Origin: Antarcticimicrobium luteum
GTDB lineage: Bacteria > Pseudomonadota > Alphaproteobacteria > Rhodobacterales > Rhodobacteraceae
Length of the DNA stretch: 64,000 bases
Reading direction: 5' to 3'
NCBI RefSeq assembly: GCF_004358185.1
Contig: NZ_SMUV01000069.1
Coordinates: 62,001 to 126,000 of the forward strand
The notes under the pieces are model-generated. The model did no database searches and had not been told where the DNA came from. It saw only the letters and a program-made list of their open reading frames with translations. Below, in pieces: positions 9,166 through 17,189 of the stretch; position 1 is the first letter of the stretch; each line of letters starts with the position of its first letter. The position numbers were made by a program, and so were the translations under genes.

Positions 9166-9951
9166 TCAGCGGATGTCGGCGCCGATCCACTTTTCGGCGA
9201 TCGCGACATAGGTGCCGTCTTCCATCATCGAATCGAGGGCCTCCTGCATCGCGGCGGCGAGTTTGGGGTTGCCTTCGCGGATCGCGATACCGGCGCCGAT
9301 CGCGTCGGTTTCAAGATCGTCGAGAATTGCGAATTCCTGGCCCTTTTCGGTCATCGCGAGGATCGCCGCGATCGAGTCGTTGACGATCACGTCGACGCGG
9401 CCGTTGTCCAGTTCGAGCAGAAGCTCGGGCAGCCCCTTGTAGGTGCTGACGTTGTAGCCCAGATCCTTGGCCCATTCCTCGTGCGTTTCGCCCAGGGTCA
9501 CGCCGACCTTGACGTCGCCCAGTTGCGACACGCTGGTGATGCCGCTGCCGGGCTTGGTGAACACCGCGCGCTTGGTGGTGTAGTAGGGGCCGACGAAATC
9601 CACCACCTTGTCACGTTCCTCGGTGATCGACATCGAGCCGACGATGGCGTCGTACTTGTTGGCCAGAAGGCCGCCGATGATGCCATCCCAGGCGGTGGTG
9701 ATGATTTCGACCTCGAGGCCCATGCGCTTGGCGATCTCGGTGCCGATGGCCGGGTCGAAGCCGACCACTTCGTTCTGTTCGTTGACAAAGTTGAACGGCG
9801 GGTAGGCGCCGCTCATGGCGATGCGGATCACGCCCTTTTCCTTGATGGTGTCCAGCTCCTCGGCCATGGCCGCGCCGGTCGTCCCGAGCCCGGCCAGCAT
9901 CAGCGCGCTGGCGGCCAGAGTCGTCTTGATCAAAGTTCTGCGGTTGGTCAT
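9166..9951 (-). CDS. Periplasmic amino-acid-type solute-binding protein
   Basis: Family 3 (polar amino acid) binding protein for the ABC transporter downstream, 261 aa. The N-terminus MTNRRTLIKTTLAASALMLA followed by a small-residue stretch ending AMAEE is a signal peptide; the RRTLIK n-region is somewhat Tat-like. Mature-domain features include YPPFNFVNEQNEVVGFDPAIGTEIAKRM-type ligand-binding text (kept here in pieces: YPPFNFVN, GFDPAIGTEIAKRM) and the hinge region GVTLGETHEEWA. ATG 9951 is chosen because upstream in-frame residues are not signal-peptide-like. First gene of the operon, divergent from the LysR gene, so its promoter lies in 9952-10099. Confidence 0.93.
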   Translation of the reverse strand: MTNRRTLIKTTLAASALMLAGLGTTGAAMAEELDTIKEKGVIRIAMSGAYPPFNFVNEQNEVVGFDPAIGTEIAKRMGLEVEIITTAWDGIIGGLLANKYDAIVGSMSITEERDKVVDFVGPYYTTKRAVFTKPGSGITSVSQLGDVKVGVTLGETHEEWAKDLGYNVSTYKGLPELLLELDNGRVDVIVNDSIAAILAMTEKGQEFAILDDLETDAIGAGIAIREGNPKLAAAMQEALDSMMEDGTYVAIAEKWIGADIR

Positions 9952-10024
9952 CTTCTTCTCCCGATTTTGCTTTTGTATCCTTGCGCGGCTGCGGGCCGGG
10001 ACTGTGAGCCCGCGTATGACCGCT

Positions 10025-10081
10025 GCCTTGCAAAAGGCTTGCATGGGGGCTTCACATAAAGCAAATAGATATTAGAAATCT
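10025..10081. promoter_or_regulatory. Candidate LysR operator region between divergent genes
   Basis: The 148-base divergent intergenic region holds two dyads: GCCTTGCAAAAGGC (10025-10038) and AGAT-N7-ATCT (10067-10081). The latter includes a T-N11-A spacing (T66 to A78) of the kind LysR-type regulators bind, and the local DNA is AT-rich compared with the surroundings. Assignment is by position and pattern only. Confidence 0.35.
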
Positions 10082-10099
10082 TTATCATTGTCGAAATCT

Positions 10100-11056
10100 A
10101 TGAAAAACACCTACAGCCAACGGTTTCCCTGGAACCTGGACTGGAACCTGCTGCGCACCTTCATGGTGATCGTCGAGCAACAGGGCGTGACCAAGGCTGC
10201 CGATTTTCTCGGGCTGAAACAGCCCACGATCAGTTCGGCCCTGCGCCGGCTGGAGGAGTCCACCGGCCATCATCTGGTGGAACGCGGGCCGCATCGGTTC
10301 ACGGTCACGGCGGCGGGGCGAACGCTCTATTCCGAATGCTCGACGATCTTCGGCGCGGTCTCGCAACTGCCTGAACTGCTTGAGGCCGAGGAGGAGGAGC
10401 TGTCGGGCCACGTCAATATCGCGCTGACCAGCCATGTGGTCTCGCCGCATTTCGATGGGGTGCTGGAGGCGTTTCACGCGCGCCATTCCAAGGTCACCTA
10501 TTCCATCGTGGTGGCCGAAAGCTCGGATGTGGTCACATTGGTGCGGCAGAACCGCGCCAGCCTCGGGGTGTGCCTGCTGAACAAGATCCCGGCCGAGCTC
10601 GAGGCGCGGATCCTGTTCCGGGAATATTTCGGCCTTTATTGCGGGCCGCGTCACCGTCTGTTCTCGAAACCGAGGATCGACATAGGCGATCTGGTGGGCG
10701 AATACTCGGTCGCCTTCCAGACCGAGATCGAGGGCGGGCCGCTCGATCTGGTGTCGGGGCTGCGCCACCGCGCGCGGCTGGCGCCGGGCCTCAAGGGCGT
10801 GTCGGCCAACCTGCCCGAGGTGCGGCGCATGATCATTTCCAATATCGGTATCGGCGCGCTGCCGGTCCATGTGGCCGGGCGCGACGTGACGCTGGGCCTG
10901 CTGCGGCAATTGCCGCCCTATAGCAAGCTGCCAGCGGTCAATGCGTATCTGCTGACCAACCCGCGCCGCAGCCTGTCCCCGCCCGAGGCGGCGCTGCTGG
11001 AGATGTATACCGAGATGATCGATCAGACCGATCTGAAGGCGCGGACCTATCAATAG
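10100..11056 (+). CDS. LysR-type transcriptional regulator
   Basis: DNA-binding regulator with the N-terminal winged helix-turn-helix (NLLRTFMVIVEQQGVTKAAD, then FLGLKQPTISSALRRLEEST) and a C-terminal type 2 periplasmic-binding-like effector domain. ATG 10100 gives a 318-aa protein of usual LTTR length; a TTG at 10088 would add four residues and cannot be excluded. It is transcribed divergently from the binding-protein gene, the standard arrangement for an LTTR controlling its neighbour. It therefore probably senses the substrate or an intermediate of the 2.2-9.95 kb operon and autoregulates. Confidence 0.92.
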   Translation: MKNTYSQRFPWNLDWNLLRTFMVIVEQQGVTKAADFLGLKQPTISSALRRLEESTGHHLVERGPHRFTVTAAGRTLYSECSTIFGAVSQLPELLEAEEEELSGHVNIALTSHVVSPHFDGVLEAFHARHSKVTYSIVVAESSDVVTLVRQNRASLGVCLLNKIPAELEARILFREYFGLYCGPRHRLFSKPRIDIGDLVGEYSVAFQTEIEGGPLDLVSGLRHRARLAPGLKGVSANLPEVRRMIISNIGIGALPVHVAGRDVTLGLLRQLPPYSKLPAVNAYLLTNPRRSLSPPEAALLEMYTEMIDQTDLKARTYQ

Positions 11057-11102
11057 GCGCCGGAGCCGGGCAATATGGCCGAAACATGCAGGGACAACGC
11101 AG

Positions 11103-11510
11103 GTGAGCAGGGCGGCACTGATCCTACGATACGGCGGCTTCGCGGCGATCGCGACGCTGGCCAACCTTGGGGCGCAGCGGGCGATCTTTGCGCTGTTGCC
11201 GGCGGGGCAGGCGCGGCTGATCGCGGCGCTGGTCTGCGGCACCGCGGTGGGGCTGGTGGTGAAATACCTGCTCGACAAGCGCTGGATTTTTCATGACCGG
11301 CTGCGCCCGGTGCGCGAGGAGACGCGGACCTTTTCCCTCTATACCCTCACCGGGGTGGGGACCACGGCGCTGTTCTGGGGCGTTGAAAGCCTGTTCTGGG
11401 CCCTCTGGCACACGCAAACGATGCGCGAGCTGGGCGCGGTGCTGGGTCTGACCGCCGGCTATGTGATCAAGTATAATCTGGACAAGCGGTTCGTGTTCCG
11501 GGGCGCGTGA
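11103..11510 (+). CDS. GtrA-family membrane protein
   Basis: 135-aa integral membrane protein with four predicted hydrophobic helices and two copies of the GtrA-family helix-end motif: KYLLDKRWIFH after helix 2 and KYNLDKRFVFRG at the C-terminus. GtrA proteins are proposed to flip or assist translocation of polyprenyl-phosphate-linked sugars. The GTG start at 11103 has AGGGA about ten bases upstream. It is convergent with the HAD-UbiA gene, whose predicted product class (polyprenyl-phosphate pentosyl transfer) would supply a suitable lipid-linked sugar. Confidence 0.85.
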   Translation: MSRAALILRYGGFAAIATLANLGAQRAIFALLPAGQARLIAALVCGTAVGLVVKYLLDKRWIFHDRLRPVREETRTFSLYTLTGVGTTALFWGVESLFWALWHTQTMRELGAVLGLTAGYVIKYNLDKRFVFRGA

Positions 11511-11660
11511 CAACGGATCAGCGGTGCGCCCCGGCGCGGGCGCGCCGATGAAATGTCGTGCGGACTTGGCCGCGACAGAGCGCTCCATTCAGGAGGTGCA
11601 GCGCTAGCCTCCGGTCCGCCGCTTGCGCCGCTTTCCCTTTGGGGCAACCGGACGCCGACC

Positions 11661-13094
11661 TCACAGGGCCAGAATCACCATTCCGACGCCGAGCGCCGCG
11701 ATCAGCAGGCCGGTGCGGTCATGGGTAACGAACTGGATCGGATCGTAATTCTCCCGCCCCAGCTCGCTCAGCCGGACCACCCGGAACAGCCATAGCGCCA
11801 ACGGCAGCACCGCGACGGCGAGAATGCTCTGCGACTGGTAAAGCCCGGCCGAATGGCCGCTGAATGCATAGATCAGGAACAGTGCGGCGCTGAGCCCGAC
11901 ACCGGCGGCGGCGACCCATTCCAGCGCCCGAAAATCGCCCGCGCCATAGCCGCGCCCGGGCAGCTTGCCGCGATTCACCGCGCGCGCCAGCGCCGTCATC
12001 CGCTTGACGCAGGCCAGCGTGAAGAACACCGCAAAGACGAACCCCAGAACCACGCCCGGGACCGCAACCTGCGCTGCGACGGCCCCGGTCAGCACCCGCA
12101 GCAGGAACATGAACGCCAGACTGGCAAGGTCGATCCAGCGGCGTTTCTTGAGCCAGAAGGAGTAGGTCAGACTGGTTCCCATGTAGAGCAGGGTCAGACC
12201 GGCCACAGGCGGTCCGGCCAGGCGCGCCAGCAGCAGCGCCAGCAGCACCAGACCGGCGCTGGCCAGCATCGCACTGCGGATCGGCAGCGCGCCCGAGGCG
12301 ATCGGGCGGTTGCGCTTTTCCGGGTGCAGACGGTCGGCTTCGAGATCGAGCAGATCGTTGAGGATATAAATCGACGAGGCGCCGATGGAAAAGGCCACCG
12401 CCGCCAGCAACGCGGCCAGCACGGTCGCCGCGCCGAACTCATGCGCCACCAGCAGCGGCAGGAACAGCAGCAGGTTCTTGATCCATTGATGCGGGCGCAT
12501 CTCGCGCCAGAGCGGGGCAGCGCCGGCCCGGTCCTCGACGATCTTCAGCGGTTTGCCCATCGCCTCGAGCCGGGAGCGCAGCGCGCGGCCGGGCGCGACG
12601 GCGATGATCCGCCGCGCCGCGCCCCAGGCGGGCAGATCGGCATTGGAGTTGCCGGCATAATCGAACCCGCCGGCGCCGAACCGCGCGACCAGCGCCTGCG
12701 CCTTGGTCTCTTCGGTGAGGTTACGACTGCCGTCCGAGCCGAAATGGTCCCCCGGCAGATCGAGCCGCCGCGCCACCGCCTCGACCAGCCCGTGATCGGA
12801 ACCCGAGGCAAGGTGGACCGGTCGGCCGTCCCGCCGCGCCGCCTCGGCCAGCGCCACGATCTCGGGGCGCAGCGGCAAAAGCGCCACCTCCGGCGCGCCG
12901 ATCCCGCGCAGCGCCTGCTTGAGACGGTTGGGCGCACGCCAGAGCGTTGCGCAGGTTTTCAGCGTTCCGAAAAGATCACGCCCCATCGCCGCCCAGAAGC
13001 TTTCGTAAAGCATATCGGTGCGCAAGAGCGTGCCGTCCACATCCAGCACCAGCGGGGTGGCGTCGGGGGCATCGTTTGGCTTCGGTTCTGTCAT
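11661..13094 (-). CDS. HAD phosphatase-UbiA prenyltransferase fusion (DPPR-synthase-like)
   Basis: 477-aa two-domain protein. Residues 1-190 form a HAD-superfamily phosphatase domain with motif I DVDGTLLRTD (Asp18, Asp20) and a late loop AGNSNADLPAW. Residues ~195-477 form a UbiA-type polytopic membrane domain with MRPHQWIKNLLL, the first Asp-rich motif NDLLDLEADRLHPEKRNRPI (Asn246, Asp247, Asp250, Asp254) and a second region WIDLASLAFMFLLRVL. These motifs resemble decaprenyl-phosphate phosphoribosyltransferase more than quinone or heme prenyltransferases. ATG 13094 follows GCAGGT; a much longer in-frame upstream extension is intergenic. Inferred job: make polyprenyl-phosphoryl-5-phosphoribose and remove its 5-phosphate. 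Confidence 0.85.
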   Translation of the reverse strand: MTEPKPNDAPDATPLVLDVDGTLLRTDMLYESFWAAMGRDLFGTLKTCATLWRAPNRLKQALRGIGAPEVALLPLRPEIVALAEAARRDGRPVHLASGSDHGLVEAVARRLDLPGDHFGSDGSRNLTEETKAQALVARFGAGGFDYAGNSNADLPAWGAARRIIAVAPGRALRSRLEAMGKPLKIVEDRAGAAPLWREMRPHQWIKNLLLFLPLLVAHEFGAATVLAALLAAVAFSIGASSIYILNDLLDLEADRLHPEKRNRPIASGALPIRSAMLASAGLVLLALLLARLAGPPVAGLTLLYMGTSLTYSFWLKKRRWIDLASLAFMFLLRVLTGAVAAQVAVPGVVLGFVFAVFFTLACVKRMTALARAVNRGKLPGRGYGAGDFRALEWVAAAGVGLSAALFLIYAFSGHSAGLYQSQSILAVAVLPLALWLFRVVRLSELGRENYDPIQFVTHDRTGLLIAALGVGMVILAL

Positions 13095-13293
13095 GCACCT
13101 GCTCTGGTCTGCTGCGCCGGGTACGGGCGGATCGCCCGACGAATTCCCGACAATATAGGGTCTCTCTACCGCCGGCGGAACAGCGATCACTTGACACAGG
13201 TCATATCCCCGATGCCACGATACACTCAGGATGCCCGAGGAATGACCGTGCCGCCGCCGATGGCCCGCGCGGGGAAAGGAAAGACGAAAAACC

Positions 13294-14337
13294 ATGGCAA
13301 AGCAACGATTTCTCGTGACCGGCGGGGCGGGCTTCATGGGGATCAACCTGATCCGGTACCTGCTGGAGCGCGGCCATGAGGTGCGCAGCTATGATATCGC
13401 CCCCTTTGCCTATCCCGAGGCGGACCGGGTCGATGTGCTGCAGGGCGACATCCGTGAAAAGGGCCTGCACGACCGTGCCTTCGAGGGCATCGACGTGGTG
13501 GTCCATTGCGCCGCCGCGCTGCCGCTGGCCGACCCGTCGGAGATCCATTCCACCAATGTGGGCGGCACGCTGTCGCTGCTGGAGACGGCGGAGGAGCTGG
13601 GCACCGACCGCTTCATCCATATATCCAGCACCGCCGTCTATGGCATCCCCGATCACCACCCGCTGACCGAAGAGGATGCGATGTACGGCGTCGGCCCCTA
13701 TGGCGAATCCAAGGTTGCGGCCGAGCATCTGTGCGCCGAGTTTCGCGCCCGCGGTCTGTGCCTGCCGATCATCCGGCCCAAATCCTTTGTCGGGCCCGAG
13801 CGGCTGGGCGCCTTCGAGTTGCTTTATGATTTCGCCTTTGACGGCCATAATTTTCCGGTGCTGGGCAAGGGCGACAACCTCTATCAGCTTCTCGATGTCG
13901 AGGATCTGTGCCAGGCGGTCTATCTTTGCGCGACCGGAGACAAGACGGCGGTGAACGACACCTTCAACGTCGGTGCCGCGAAATTCGGCAGTCTGCGCGA
14001 CAGTTTTCAGGCGGTGCTGGACCGGGCCGGGCACGGCAAGCGGATCATCGGATTTCCCGCCGGGCCCGCCATCGCGCTGCTGCGCGGGCTGGAGGCGCTG
14101 CACCTCTCGCCGCTTTACAAATGGATTTACGAGACCGCCGCCAAGGACAGCTTTGTCAGCATCGACAAGATCACCGAACGGCTGGGGTATGCGCCCGAGC
14201 ATTCCAATGCCGAGGCGCTGGTGCGCAATTACGACTGGTATGTGGACAACCGGGGCGCGATCGCCAAACAGGCGGGCGTGTCCCATCGTGTGCCGTGGAA
14301 GAAGGGCGCGCTGAAACTGATCCGGCTGGTATTGTGA
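13294..14337 (+). CDS. Extended SDR NAD-dependent epimerase/dehydratase
   Basis: 347-aa cytoplasmic short-chain dehydrogenase of the extended class. It has the NAD-binding GGAGFMG (10-16) after a beta strand, Asp at the end of beta2 (YDIAPF), ALPLADP, and the catalytic Tyr136-x3-Lys140 in PYGESK. The C-terminal substrate domain includes RPKSFVGPERLGAF. It is divergent from the HAD-UbiA gene across 199 bases and translationally coupled (TGATG) to a secreted-protein gene reading frame. It probably acts on a nucleotide- or polyprenyl-linked sugar; a role after the UbiA enzyme is inferred from neighbourhood only. Confidence 0.87.
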   Translation: MAKQRFLVTGGAGFMGINLIRYLLERGHEVRSYDIAPFAYPEADRVDVLQGDIREKGLHDRAFEGIDVVVHCAAALPLADPSEIHSTNVGGTLSLLETAEELGTDRFIHISSTAVYGIPDHHPLTEEDAMYGVGPYGESKVAAEHLCAEFRARGLCLPIIRPKSFVGPERLGAFELLYDFAFDGHNFPVLGKGDNLYQLLDVEDLCQAVYLCATGDKTAVNDTFNVGAAKFGSLRDSFQAVLDRAGHGKRIIGFPAGPAIALLRGLEALHLSPLYKWIYETAAKDSFVSIDKITERLGYAPEHSNAEALVRNYDWYVDNRGAIAKQAGVSHRVPWKKGALKLIRLVL

Positions 14338-14357
14338 TGCAGCAGAGGGAGGGGATG

Positions 14358-16097
14358 ATGCAGGAGATTGCAAAGGGGCTGGGCGGCCTGGCTTTGACTT
14401 TGACGGCGGCGCTGGCGCTGACGGGCGCGGCGCGGGCGCAGACCGCCGACACGCTGGTAGCACAGCGCGCCGCCTATGACGCGGTGCGCGCCAAGACGAT
14501 CCTGGAGCTGCAGCCCTTCCGCAACACGGTGACGGCCACGGACGCGGCGGCGGGGCTGGAGATCACCCTGATCGACCTCAATCCCAATGTCGGGGCCTGG
14601 TATCTGTTGCAGACCCGCAGCGGCGCGAACAAGGCGCCGGCAAATTATCATCTGGAGAATCCTGCCCCCGGACAACGGCGGGTGACGCTGGATCCCGCCG
14701 GCCCGGCGCTGGTGGTGGACGGGACGCGCTGCCGGCCCTGGGCGGGCGAGACGCTGGCGCAGGTCCGGGCGACCGGGCTGGCCTATGCGCCGGTCTGCGA
14801 CGGCAAGCTCTATCTGCGCAACAAGGTCAGCGGCGCGCGCACCACGCTGGAGGCGACGGCGGAGTTTCTGCGCGACAATGTTTGGGGCGGCGAAAATATC
14901 GTGCGCTTTGTGCGCGACAATTTCTTCAAGGATTCCCAACTGGAAACCGGCGAGGCGGTGGGCAGCGCCGCGGTTGGCGGAGCGGCGGCCGGACCGGCGC
15001 CGATGCTGACCAATTTCGCCCCGGGCGAGCGGCCGGTGATCTCGACCCTTCTGGACATGGCGCTGGAGGGGGGCGATCCAAAACGGATGGCGGTCGGGCT
15101 GTGGTATCCGGTCTCGGGCCTGCCAGGGGTCTTCGCCAGCACGTTCCAGCCACGCTATATCGCCGATGCGGTGATGCAGGGGCCGGGGGTGGCGAACCGC
15201 CTCGACGGGATCGAGGCCGGCGCCACCGGCTATATGATCGGTTTTGACATGGGCCAGTTCGACATCGGCTTTGCGGTCGGCACCGATCACCCGGCTCTGG
15301 GCTGGTCGCCGCGCCCGCCCTGGAATGTCCGGCCCAAGGGGCTGCCCGGACCGGACGGGGTGCGCAACGCCGATCCGCTGGTGATGCTGGGCATGGTCAA
15401 CCCCGAGATCGCCGACCGGGCGGTGGCGACCTTCACCGCCGGGTTCAAACGTCAGCATGGCGCGTTCAAATACGGGGATATGGCCGGGTTCAACTATGGC
15501 CATCACTACGGGTTCATCGAAAAGGGTGTCGTGCTCAGCAAGCTTTGGCCGGGCCTCTCGACGCTCTACGCGCTGACCGACGGCAGCCTGCACATGAAGA
15601 CCTGGACCAAGGCCGACGACGCGCTGCTGCCGCGGATCAGCTTTGCCCGCCAGAACGGTGTGCCGATCCTTGAGTTCGATCCTGAAACGGACATGGGCGT
15701 GCCCGGCGACCGGGTGACGAAATGGGGGCCGGGCAATTGGTCCGGCTCGGCCAAGGCCGAGCTGCGGACCCTGCGCGCCGGCGCCTGCATGGCCCGCGCC
15801 CAGGGCACCCGCTATCTGATCTATGGCTATTTCTCGACCGCCACGCCCTCGGCCATGGCGCGTACATTCCAGGCCTATGGCTGCGATTACGCCATGCTGC
15901 TGGACATGAACGCGCTGGAGCATACCTATCTGGCCGTTTACGCGCGCCAGGGCGGCCAGGTGCATGTGGAGCATCTGGTACCCGGCATGGCCCTGATCGA
16001 AAAGAAGGTCAGCGGCGGAACCATCCTGCCCCGTTTCATCGGCTTTGCCGACAACCGCGACCTGTTCTATCTGACCCGGAAGGAGGCGCCGAAATGA
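14358..16097 (+). CDS. Exported protein of unknown function (579 aa)
   Basis: I do not recognise the family. ATG 14358 is preceded by GGAGG five bases upstream and gives a clear signal peptide (hydrophobic stretch GGLALTLTAALALTGAARA, then Q). Alternative ATGs lie at 14337 and 14355. The mature part is rich in aromatic and Gly residues, with few cysteines, and has a C-terminal region with repeated RYLIYGYFSTATPSA and CDYAMLLDMNALEH segments vaguely like exported phosphodiester-glycosidase domains, too weak to assign. It sits between the epimerase and the FGE-like gene, with an ATGA overlap to the latter, so the two secreted proteins are probably made together. Confidence 0.75.
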   Translation: MQEIAKGLGGLALTLTAALALTGAARAQTADTLVAQRAAYDAVRAKTILELQPFRNTVTATDAAAGLEITLIDLNPNVGAWYLLQTRSGANKAPANYHLENPAPGQRRVTLDPAGPALVVDGTRCRPWAGETLAQVRATGLAYAPVCDGKLYLRNKVSGARTTLEATAEFLRDNVWGGENIVRFVRDNFFKDSQLETGEAVGSAAVGGAAAGPAPMLTNFAPGERPVISTLLDMALEGGDPKRMAVGLWYPVSGLPGVFASTFQPRYIADAVMQGPGVANRLDGIEAGATGYMIGFDMGQFDIGFAVGTDHPALGWSPRPPWNVRPKGLPGPDGVRNADPLVMLGMVNPEIADRAVATFTAGFKRQHGAFKYGDMAGFNYGHHYGFIEKGVVLSKLWPGLSTLYALTDGSLHMKTWTKADDALLPRISFARQNGVPILEFDPETDMGVPGDRVTKWGPGNWSGSAKAELRTLRAGACMARAQGTRYLIYGYFSTATPSAMARTFQAYGCDYAMLLDMNALEHTYLAVYARQGGQVHVEHLVPGMALIEKKVSGGTILPRFIGFADNRDLFYLTRKEAPK

Positions 16098-17071
16098 TCC
16101 GCGCAACGCTTGCCGCCGCCGTGATCGCACTGGCCGGCCTCACCATGCCCGCCGACGCCCAGACCACGCTACAACAGGCCAATGCGGCGCTGTTCCAGCA
16201 ATTGAAACAGGTGCACGGGCTGTCCGCCGCGCAGATGGCCCGGGTGCAGGAGATATTTGCCCGCTCCGGCTTCATGGGGCAGGGCAACCCGGAGATCACC
16301 CGCCACCCGATGACGCCGGAGCAATGCCGCGCGCGCCTGCCCTCGGGCGGCTATGCCAATTCCCGCAACGAACGGATCTGCGGCGACAAGTACATGGCGC
16401 CGCTCTATGATCCGCAGACCGAGAACGCCAATGACGCGCGCGCCTGCATCGACCAGTTCGAGTTTCCCAACATTCCCTGCACCTATCCGGTGGTCTGGGT
16501 AAAGGCCAAGGAGGCCGCCGAGGTCTGCGCCGCGGTCGGCAAACGGCTCTGCGATGCGCATGAATGGGAGGGCGCCTGCGCCGGCGCGCTGGAGCCGCCC
16601 GATTATCCCTTTGGCGCAGGCTCGGTCGCGGCGATGCGCAGCATTCACAACAACAAATACGCGGCCAGCGCCAATTGGGCTTATGGGCCGTCCTTCCGGC
16701 GTGGGATCTGCGCCCAGAACAGCGAAAAAAGCGGCTCCTGCGGTGGCGGCGGCTACAATTCCTGCGGCTCGAACACCTATCCCACCGGCGCCTTTCCCGG
16801 CTGTGTGAGCCCGCTGGGGGTCTACGATCAGCACGGTAACGCGGCCGAACATATGAACCTGCCGATGGCGCCCGACCAGATGTCGAGCCGCGGCAGCACC
16901 AAGCTGGGCGTGACCGAGATGAAGGGCAGCTGGTTCATCTGGGACAAGTATCGCGCCCATCCCGACTGGTGCCGCTGGCGCGCGCCCTATTGGCACGGCA
17001 GCCGCGTGATGGCGGCGGGCAGCCACGAGAATTACCACCTGGGGTTCCGCTGCTGCAAGACGATCAAGTGA
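16094..17071 (+). CDS. Exported formylglycine-generating-enzyme-like (SUMF1/FGE) protein
   Basis: 325-aa secreted protein: signal peptide MIRATLAAAVIALAGLTMPA ending DAQ, a short helical N-terminal region, then an FGE-sulfatase/C-type-lectin-like domain. Visible family traits are CIDQFEFPN, EVCAAVGKRLCDAHEWEGAC (the KRL-x2-EWE pattern), GNAAEHMN and the terminal GFRC. It is Cys-rich (about 14), implying disulfides in the periplasm or outside. AGGAGG at 16081-16086 sets the start, which overlaps the preceding stop. FGE relatives oxidise cysteine or act as binding modules; no sulfatase is nearby, so catalysis is uncertain. A strong terminator follows. Confidence 0.82.
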   Translation: MIRATLAAAVIALAGLTMPADAQTTLQQANAALFQQLKQVHGLSAAQMARVQEIFARSGFMGQGNPEITRHPMTPEQCRARLPSGGYANSRNERICGDKYMAPLYDPQTENANDARACIDQFEFPNIPCTYPVVWVKAKEAAEVCAAVGKRLCDAHEWEGACAGALEPPDYPFGAGSVAAMRSIHNNKYAASANWAYGPSFRRGICAQNSEKSGSCGGGGYNSCGSNTYPTGAFPGCVSPLGVYDQHGNAAEHMNLPMAPDQMSSRGSTKLGVTEMKGSWFIWDKYRAHPDWCRWRAPYWHGSRVMAAGSHENYHLGFRCCKTIK

Positions 17072-17120
17072 GAGGCCAGTGACGGGGAGGCGCCTGTACC
17101 TGCGGATTCGCATCCCCTGA

Positions 17121-17160
17121 AACCGGAAACGGGCGCCGGAAGGGCGCCCGTTTCTGGTTT
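17121..17160 (+). terminator. Rho-independent terminator after FGE-like gene
   Basis: Perfect 11-bp stem AAACGGGCGCC / GGCGCCCGTTT (17127-17137 and 17143-17153) with a 5-base loop. It is flanked by a further imperfect AACC/GGTT arm and a short T-rich tail. It separates the + strand 13.3-17.1 kb unit from the convergent exported-protein gene and may work in both directions. Confidence 0.75.
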
Positions 17161-17189
17161 CGGCCGACGTGTCTCAGTATCGACTTGAT

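Noticed and set aside
14229-16130. 633-codon - strand frame opposite the 579-aa exported protein gene
   Set aside because: The + gene has a ribosome site, signal peptide and coupling to neighbours; the - frame is Arg/His-rich translation of the complement with none of these.
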